Positions 59,146-64,000 of a DNA stretch of 64,000 bases are shown in pieces. The stretch comes from Vulcanimicrobium winogradskyi (GTDB lineage Bacteria > Vulcanimicrobiota > Vulcanimicrobiia > Vulcanimicrobiales > Vulcanimicrobiaceae). The DNA lies in assembly GCA_003134965.1 (NCBI GenBank), contig PLDA01000003.1, positions 310,001 to 374,000 on the forward strand. The letters run 5' to 3'. The translations under genes were made by a program, and so were the position numbers. A model generated the notes under the pieces. It was not told the DNA's origin, searched no databases, and was given only the letters and a program-made list of their open reading frames with translations. The first letter of the stretch is position 1, and each line of letters begins with the position of its first letter.

Positions 59146-59927
59146 TCGGGAGCTGCGGGAGCTGCGGGAGCTGCGGGAGGTGCGCTTCGCTCGCGGAGCA
59201 GCGTGTAGCCGCCGCTGGTGCGAACGGCGAGGTGCGGGTGCCCGGGGTCGCCGGCGATCGCCTCGTTCAGGAGCCGGTGCGCGAGCTCGTCCTCGAGGCC
59301 ATCGATCGCGAGCACCGCGTCGACGGCGACGTCTTCGAGCAGCGGTCCGGCTACGTACGCGGCCGCGGGGATCGTCTCCCACAACCGCTCTTCGTACGGC
59401 GCTTCGCGCCACGGGCCGCGCTTCCCGAACACGGTGGCATGATAGTCCCACGCGCACAGCCGGCGCTCGTTCCAGACGAAGTGATCGCGCACGCAGCTGC
59501 GGCGGCAGATCGCGCACTGCACCAGGGATTCCGGCGCGTGCGTGAAGGCGTCGATGATATCCTCGGGCAGGTCTTCCGGATTGACGACCGTGTCGTCGCC
59601 GAGTGCTTCGGGGACCGGGGCCGACCAGCCGATCCGGGCCAGCAGCTCGAGTTCGCGCAGCGACGACACGAACGACCGCTCGTCGGAGGGATCGAAGGTC
59701 TGATCGGTCCAGCCCGCGAGGTTGTCGGCGGCGACGCCGACACGCTGCCAGTTCTCACCGAGGACGACCCCGATCGGCGTCCAGGCCAGCGGAACGAGCC
59801 ACGCGGTCACCTGCCGGTTCTCGGGGACCAGGCTGGACGTGAACGCGAGCGTGCTCGCGTTGCCGCCGAGCACGTACGCCCGCGCGTCGCTCTTGGTCGC
59901 TGGTTCGGCAACGATCGGCATGCTCAC
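59142..59927 (-). CDS. Unknown protein with cysteine cluster
   Basis: 261 residues. Alpha/beta with no signal peptide. A cysteine cluster near 138-158 (C-A-I-C-R-R-S-C and later R-L-C-A-W-D-Y-H) could bind a metal. The last 15 residues are an Ala/Pro tail coded by a short tandem repeat (GGAGCTGCG units at 59151-59178). It is the first gene of the overlapping chain leading to PBP and pknB. No family recognised. Confidence 0.6.
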   Translation of the reverse strand: MSMPIVAEPATKSDARAYVLGGNASTLAFTSSLVPENRQVTAWLVPLAWTPIGVVLGENWQRVGVAADNLAGWTDQTFDPSDERSFVSSLRELELLARIGWSAPVPEALGDDTVVNPEDLPEDIIDAFTHAPESLVQCAICRRSCVRDHFVWNERRLCAWDYHATVFGKRGPWREAPYEERLWETIPAAAYVAGPLLEDVAVDAVLAIDGLEDELAHRLLNEAIAGDPGHPHLAVRTSGGYTLLRERSAPPAAPAAPAAPE

Positions 59928-59992
59928 CGGCCCGGCGTACGGCGCCGCGCGGGTCTGCTCCCGCTACCGCGAAGGCGTCGGGGCCGCGCCGG

Positions 59993-60727
59993 TCATGCCG
60001 TGACCAGGGCGTAGACTCCCACGAGCGCGACGAAGGCGCCGCTCAGGACCTCGCCGTACCGTTCGAGCGGTCCGAGCGAGACGCGCTGCAGTCCGGCGAT
60101 CGCGAAGGACGACGCGGCGACGTATGTGGCGATGGTCGAGAGCGCGAAGACGCCGGCCATCACGCCGATCAGCCCCGGTCCGTACGTCGACGCCGCGAAG
60201 AACGCCGGGATCCCCTCGATCATCGGCGACGAGCCGAGGATGAAAAGGAGTGCGGTCCTTCCGGCTACAGCATGGTCGTGTTCATGCAGGACGGCGGCCC
60301 CGCCCTCGACCGCGTGCCAGTCCTCAACATGGTGCTCGTGCCAGTGGATGTGCTGCGTCGCGTCTGCGTGACGGTGGACGTGGGCATGCGCCATGTGCGG
60401 ATGACCGTGATCGTGATCCCCGCGCAGCTCGCGCCAGCCCGAGTAGCCGATCCACGCTCCAAACGCGATCAGTGCGACCGCGGCGACCACGTTCACTGCA
60501 TGCCCGTAGCGGACGGCCAGCGAGGCACCGACTGCCCAGAGGATGAGCCCAAGAAACAGCGTCGATGCAACATGGCCAAAACCGGCAATCGCTGCCGTCC
60601 GTGCCGTGCGGACGACGGACCAGCCCTGCTGCCGGCCGACGACGACGATCGGCGCCCAATGATCGGGGACGAGGGTATGCAGGACGCCGACCGCGGCGAC
60701 CGTCGCGACCAGCAGCGGGGCCGTCAT
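59993..60727 (-). CDS. His-rich membrane transporter, nickel/cobalt type
   Basis: 244 residues with six membrane helices. Helix 1 has H-T-L-V-P-D-H-W-A-P and helix 2 G-F-G-H-V-A-S-T, the two histidine motifs of the NiCoT/UreH/RcnA superfamily. Between helices 3 and 4 lies a cytoplasmic or periplasmic loop (about 105-145) with about 18 histidines (H-D-H-G-H-P-H; H-A-H-V-H-R-H; H-W-H-E-H-H). It likely moves Ni or Co. No urease or hydrogenase gene is near. Follows the TRAP binding protein by 33 bp on the same strand. Confidence 0.82.
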   Translation of the reverse strand: MTAPLLVATVAAVGVLHTLVPDHWAPIVVVGRQQGWSVVRTARTAAIAGFGHVASTLFLGLILWAVGASLAVRYGHAVNVVAAVALIAFGAWIGYSGWRELRGDHDHGHPHMAHAHVHRHADATQHIHWHEHHVEDWHAVEGGAAVLHEHDHAVAGRTALLFILGSSPMIEGIPAFFAASTYGPGLIGVMAGVFALSTIATYVAASSFAIAGLQRVSLGPLERYGEVLSGAFVALVGVYALVTA

Positions 60728-60760
60728 GATAGCGCCCTCATACCCTGCGCGTGACGATCG

Positions 60761-61777
60761 TTAGGCGAGCTTTCCGGTATACGACTCCAGCAGGTCCCAG
60801 GCGGTCGCGCCGAACTCAGCCTTCCAGCGCTTGTAGAAGTCCGGGAGCTTCGCGCGCATCGAGGCGCGGTCTGCGGCGCCCAGGGTGTTCACCACCATCC
60901 CTTGCGACTGCAATTTGCCGATCAGCGTGTCGTTGAGCTTCATCACGTCCTTGCGCTGGCGATCGGTGATCGTCGAGGCGTTCCGGGTGACGATCCCCTG
61001 GACGTCGGCCGGGAGCTTGCTCCACCACTCGGTTTCGGCCAGCAGCCAGTAGCCGCCCCACATGTGGCCGCTCAGGCTGAGGTTCTTCTGCACCTCGAAG
61101 AAGCGCGCGAACTCGATGTTCGCCAGGGGATTCTCCTGGCCGTCGACCACACGCGTCTGCAGCGCCGTGTACAGTTCGCTGAAGTTCAGCGGGGTCGGCG
61201 CGGCGCCGAGCGACTTGAACACGTCGAGCGCCATCCGGCTGTTCGGCGTGCGAATTTTGAATCCGCTGAGATCGCCGGCCTGTTTGATCGGTTTCGTGCT
61301 GGTCGTGATCTGGCGCATCCCGTTCTCCCAGATCTTGTCGAACGCGTGGATCCCCTTCGTGGCGATCTCGGCGCGAACGTAGGCGCCGAGCTTGCCGTCG
61401 AAGGCGCGGAAGGCGTTCGCTGGATCGGCGAACGCGTACCCGACGCTTTGGATCGCGGCGACCGGTACGACCGCTTCGAGGATCCCTCCGTCGAGCGTCA
61501 TGACCTGCAGCGCGCCGGACCTCAACTGCTGCAGCATCGCCGTGTCGCCGCCGAGCTGGTTGTTCGGGAAGACCGTCACGTCGAGACGCCCGTTCGTATC
61601 CTTGCGGACCGCGTCCCAGAGGTCTTTCATGGCGATGCTCAGCGGGTGATCGACCGGCTGATTCGTCCCGGCCTTGCCGCTGAAGTCGGCCGCCCTCGCC
61701 GGCGAGCGGACGAATCCGATCGTCGCGAACGCCGCAGCGGACGCAGAGATGAACGCACCGCGCGTCTTGCCGATCAT
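60761..61777 (-). CDS. TRAP transporter substrate-binding protein (DctP type)
   Basis: 338 residues from the ATG at 61777 with GGAGG five bases upstream. Signal peptide 1-29 (twin-alanine end, S-P-A-R-A-A). DctP fold: H-P-L-S-I-A-M-K-D-L-W near 40, V-F-P-N-N-Q-L-G-G-D near 65, the conserved arginine in G-F-K-I-R-T-P-N-S near 162, and N-P-L-A-N-I-E near 205. It binds organic acids in the periplasm. The DctQ and DctM membrane genes are not in the window, so it is an orphan here. Confidence 0.9.
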   Translation of the reverse strand: MIGKTRGAFISASAAAFATIGFVRSPARAADFSGKAGTNQPVDHPLSIAMKDLWDAVRKDTNGRLDVTVFPNNQLGGDTAMLQQLRSGALQVMTLDGGILEAVVPVAAIQSVGYAFADPANAFRAFDGKLGAYVRAEIATKGIHAFDKIWENGMRQITTSTKPIKQAGDLSGFKIRTPNSRMALDVFKSLGAAPTPLNFSELYTALQTRVVDGQENPLANIEFARFFEVQKNLSLSGHMWGGYWLLAETEWWSKLPADVQGIVTRNASTITDRQRKDVMKLNDTLIGKLQSQGMVVNTLGAADRASMRAKLPDFYKRWKAEFGATAWDLLESYTGKLA

Positions 61778-61845
61778 GGTTGCCTCCGGATCAGATGAAG
61801 CCATTTGACGAGGAGTAGCGTACGGCGAGTCGGCAATCCTTTCAG

Positions 61846-63048
61846 ATGGCTTCCGCTCTACCACCGCTGCACGGCGTGCGCGTCGTCGAGGTCGGCAACT
61901 TCATGGCCGTCCCGTTCTGCGGGATGCAGCTCGCCGATCTGGGCGCCGAGGTCGTGAAGGTCGAGAATCCAAGCGGCGGCGACCTGACCCGCGCGGCCGG
62001 GCCGTTTCTGGGTGGCGAGAGCTCGAATTTCATCCGGCTCAACCGCAACAAACGCAGCCTCGCGCTCGACCTCAAGGCCCCCGAGGGGAAAGCGCTGTTC
62101 CGGCGCCTAGCGGCGAGCGCCGACGTCGTGATCGAGAACCTGCGTCCCGGCACGATGGACGGATTGGGCCTCGGGTACGGCGTGCTCTCGGCGGAGTCGC
62201 CGCGGCTGATCTACCTGGCCGCGACCGGCTTCGGCAACGACGGTCCGTACGCGGACCTGGCGGGGCTCGATATCATCGCGCAGGCGATGTCGGGGCTGAT
62301 GAGCATCACCGGCGAGCAGGGTGCGCCCCCGGTGAAGGTCGGCGTCCCGATCGCCGACCTCACCTGCGCGCTCTATGCGACGATCGCGGTACTCGCCGCA
62401 CTGCGCGCGCGCGACCGCGACGGACACGGTCAGTTCATCGACGTTTCGCTGCTCGAGTCGGCGGTCTCGCTCGCGGTTTGGGAGGCGGGGCGTTACTTCG
62501 CGACCGGCGAGATTCCGAAGCCGTCCGGCTCGGCGCATCAAGCGATCGCGCCGTACCAGGCCGTGCGCTCGGCCGACGGCTGGTTCACCTTCGGCGCCAA
62601 CACGCAAGCGCATTGGCTCCGCTGCTGCGCGGTGTTCGGGCTCGACGAACTGACTCACGACGAACGGTTTTCCGCCAACGAGCGCCGCCTGGAGAACCGC
62701 GACGCCCTGATCGCCGCCATCGAGGCCGTCACGACCAGGGAACCGTCGGCCTACTGGACCGAGCGGCTGGGCGCCGCCGGCCTGCCGTGCGGGCCGATCC
62801 ACACGTTCGATCGCGTGTTCAACGACCCGCATCTGAACGCGCGCAACTTTTTCGTCGACGCACCGCACCCGACGCTCGGCGCAGTGCGACAAGTCGGTTC
62901 GCCGATGCGGTTCTCGGCGACGCCGGCGCGCATCGAGCGCGCGGGACCGCTGCTCGGCGGCGATTCCGCGGAGGTGCTGCGCGGGATCGGCGTCTCGGAC
63001 GAGGAGCTCGACGGACTCTTCCGCGACGGCGTCGCGGTGCAGGCATGA
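61846..63048 (+). CDS. CaiB/BaiF-type family III CoA transferase
   Basis: 400 residues. N-terminal V-R-V-V-E-V-G-N-F-M-A-V-P-F, then A-D-L-G-A-E-V-V-K-V-E-N-P-S-G-G-D, and the catalytic aspartate region G-L-D-I-I-A-Q-A-M-S-G (about D143). The middle has G-Q-F-I-D-V-S-L-L-E-S and the C-terminal small domain G-L-P-C-G-P-I. It transfers CoA between acyl groups. Divergent from the TRAP binding protein; it overlaps the enoyl-CoA hydratase gene as ATGA. Substrate unknown. Confidence 0.93.
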   Translation: MASALPPLHGVRVVEVGNFMAVPFCGMQLADLGAEVVKVENPSGGDLTRAAGPFLGGESSNFIRLNRNKRSLALDLKAPEGKALFRRLAASADVVIENLRPGTMDGLGLGYGVLSAESPRLIYLAATGFGNDGPYADLAGLDIIAQAMSGLMSITGEQGAPPVKVGVPIADLTCALYATIAVLAALRARDRDGHGQFIDVSLLESAVSLAVWEAGRYFATGEIPKPSGSAHQAIAPYQAVRSADGWFTFGANTQAHWLRCCAVFGLDELTHDERFSANERRLENRDALIAAIEAVTTREPSAYWTERLGAAGLPCGPIHTFDRVFNDPHLNARNFFVDAPHPTLGAVRQVGSPMRFSATPARIERAGPLLGGDSAEVLRGIGVSDEELDGLFRDGVAVQA

Positions 63049-63818
63049 TCCGCGTCGAGCGCCGCGAGCGCGGCATCGTCTGGGTCGTCTTCGACCGGCC
63101 GCAAGCGCGCAACGCGATGACCTTCGCGATGTGGCAGCGGCTGCGCGAGATCACCGTCGAGCTCGCGGCCGATCCTTCGCTGCGCGCGGTGGTGTTGACC
63201 GGTTCGGGCGACGCGGCGTTCGTCGCCGGCACCGACATCGCCGAGTTCCGCGCGTTCCGCGGCGCCGACGACGGCGTTGCGTACGAGGCGCGCATGCACG
63301 GCGTGGTCGACGCGCTCGAAGCGCTCCCCGTCCCGGCGATCGCCGCGATCGCGGGGGCATGCACCGGTGGCGGCGTCAGCATCGCGGCGGCGTGCGACCT
63401 GCGGATCGGCGCACCCGGCACGCGCATCGGCGTCCCGATCGCGCGCACGCTGGGAAACTGCATCTCCCTGCGCAACGTCGCGCGCGTCGGCGAGCTCATC
63501 GGTCTCGACAAGGTCAAGGCGTTGCTGCTCAGCGGCGTGCTGCTCGACGCGGACGACGCGCACAGGCTCGGTTTTCTCACCGAAGTCGTCTCCGACGCGG
63601 CAAGCCTGCACGCGCGCGCGCAGGAGCAGGCCGAAGCGATCGCCACGCTGGCGCCGCTGACGCTGCGCGCCAGCAAGGAAATGGTTCGCCGGCTGCGGTC
63701 GGCGACGCCGCTCCCCGACGACGAGGATCTCATCCGGCTCTGTTACGGAAGCCATGACTTCCGCGAAGGCCTCACGGCGTTTCTCGACAAGCGCCGCCCG
63801 CACTGGACGGGCGAGTAG
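63045..63818 (+). CDS. Enoyl-CoA hydratase/isomerase family protein
   Basis: 257 residues. Crotonase fold: D-R-P-Q-A-R-N-A-M near the N-terminus, G-S-G-D-A-A-F-V-A-G-T-D-I-A-E-F oxyanion loop near 52-67, and A-I-A-G-A-C-T-G-G-G near 103-112. In many hydratases two glutamates do catalysis; here the second loop reads R-T-L-G-N-C rather than the usual E-x-x-x-G, so activity may be isomerase-like or another crotonase reaction. Coupled to the CoA transferase, suggesting a short acyl-CoA route. Confidence 0.9.
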   Translation: MIRVERRERGIVWVVFDRPQARNAMTFAMWQRLREITVELAADPSLRAVVLTGSGDAAFVAGTDIAEFRAFRGADDGVAYEARMHGVVDALEALPVPAIAAIAGACTGGGVSIAAACDLRIGAPGTRIGVPIARTLGNCISLRNVARVGELIGLDKVKALLLSGVLLDADDAHRLGFLTEVVSDAASLHARAQEQAEAIATLAPLTLRASKEMVRRLRSATPLPDDEDLIRLCYGSHDFREGLTAFLDKRRPHWTGE

Positions 63819-63828
63819 CGCACGAGTT

Positions 63829-64000
63829 CAGTGCCGGTGCGCGACTTTGTCCCTCAGCTCGGGGACGAAGTGCTCGCCGCGGACCACCTGCACCTCGGTG
63901 ATCAGCACGACCCCGGAGCGGCGGTCGAGCAGCGGCAGCACCGCGTCGAGGATCGGGTCGGCGTGGTCGCGGGTCACCACGGTCACGAGCAGGGCGAGAT
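63829..64000 (-). CDS. Partial gene, DUF190/PII-like C-terminus
   Basis: The C-terminal 56 residues of a gene that runs off the right edge. Pattern L-A-L-L-V-T-V-V-T-R-D-H-A-D-P-I-L-D-A-V-L-P-L-L then V-V-L-I-T-E-V-Q-V-V-R-G-E-H-F resembles the end of a ferredoxin-like PII or DUF190 domain. Family call is tentative because the N-terminus is missing. Confidence 0.45.

Overview
The window is about 64 kb of high-GC, gene-dense DNA from a diderm bacterium. The organism has an outer membrane: an MCE/Mla lipid-transport operon, a TonB-receptor-like protein and three lipoproteins. It also carries genes common in Terrabacteria: a cdaA-cdaR-glmM c-di-AMP operon, a c-di-AMP riboswitch before an NlpC/P60 gene, a PASTA Ser/Thr kinase beside a transpeptidase, SpoIID, and Thr-Pro-repeat lipoproteins. 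This mix best fits Candidatus Eremiobacterota (WPS-2) or a neighbouring diderm Terrabacteria phylum. That placement is inference, since there is no 16S gene here.

Layout. 1-4.3 kb is a lower-GC accessory block: a small secreted protein, a TonB-receptor-like outer-membrane protein whose C-terminal extension carries two copies of a module also seen in the small protein, and a frameshifted ParS/MbcA-type antitoxin remnant. 4.3-11.9 kb holds small lipoproteins, a PilZ-like protein, a YbhB protein, a large tandem Ig-like protein, a Crp/Fnr regulator, an internally deleted partial duplication, and a GGDEF cyclase. 12-24.5 kb is core housekeeping: priA, rpsT, rsgA, cdaA-cdaR-glmM, riboswitch plus NlpC/P60, tRNA-Gln, a TPR protein, a STAS protein and glcF. 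24.5-36 kb has ilvD-thrC-thrB, a pentapeptide-like membrane protein, an AIM24 protein, a methyltransferase-glycosyltransferase fusion, a maleylacetate-reductase-like dehydrogenase and a Xer recombinase. 37-45.8 kb is minus-strand: panE, rhomboid, mlaD, mlaF, mlaE, an unknown gene, rph, glmS, rpoZ and gmk. 45.9-50.7 kb has rqcH and a hybrid kinase with its HPt partner. 50.8-59.9 kb is one chain of overlapping or nearly abutting minus-strand genes: unknown, PBP, a 40-aa ORF, pknB, ruvC, ruvA, ruvB, spoIID, pilZ, queA. The end holds a His-rich metal transporter, an orphan TRAP binding protein, a CaiB-type CoA transferase, an enoyl-CoA hydratase and a partial gene.

How the genes fit together. Cell-envelope control recurs: c-di-AMP synthesis with GlmM, a c-di-AMP riboswitch on a wall hydrolase, GlmS, a PASTA kinase next to a transpeptidase, SpoIID, and an MCE lipid system whose MlaD ends in a beta-rich segment that may reach the outer membrane. 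A dispersed 23-25 bp repeat (core CTTCGACAAGCTCAGGAT) occurs four times. One copy is inserted in frame inside queA, one forms the C-terminus of rph, and one supplies a Shine-Dalgarno-like sequence to glcF. No CRISPR array, complete insertion sequence or prophage was seen.
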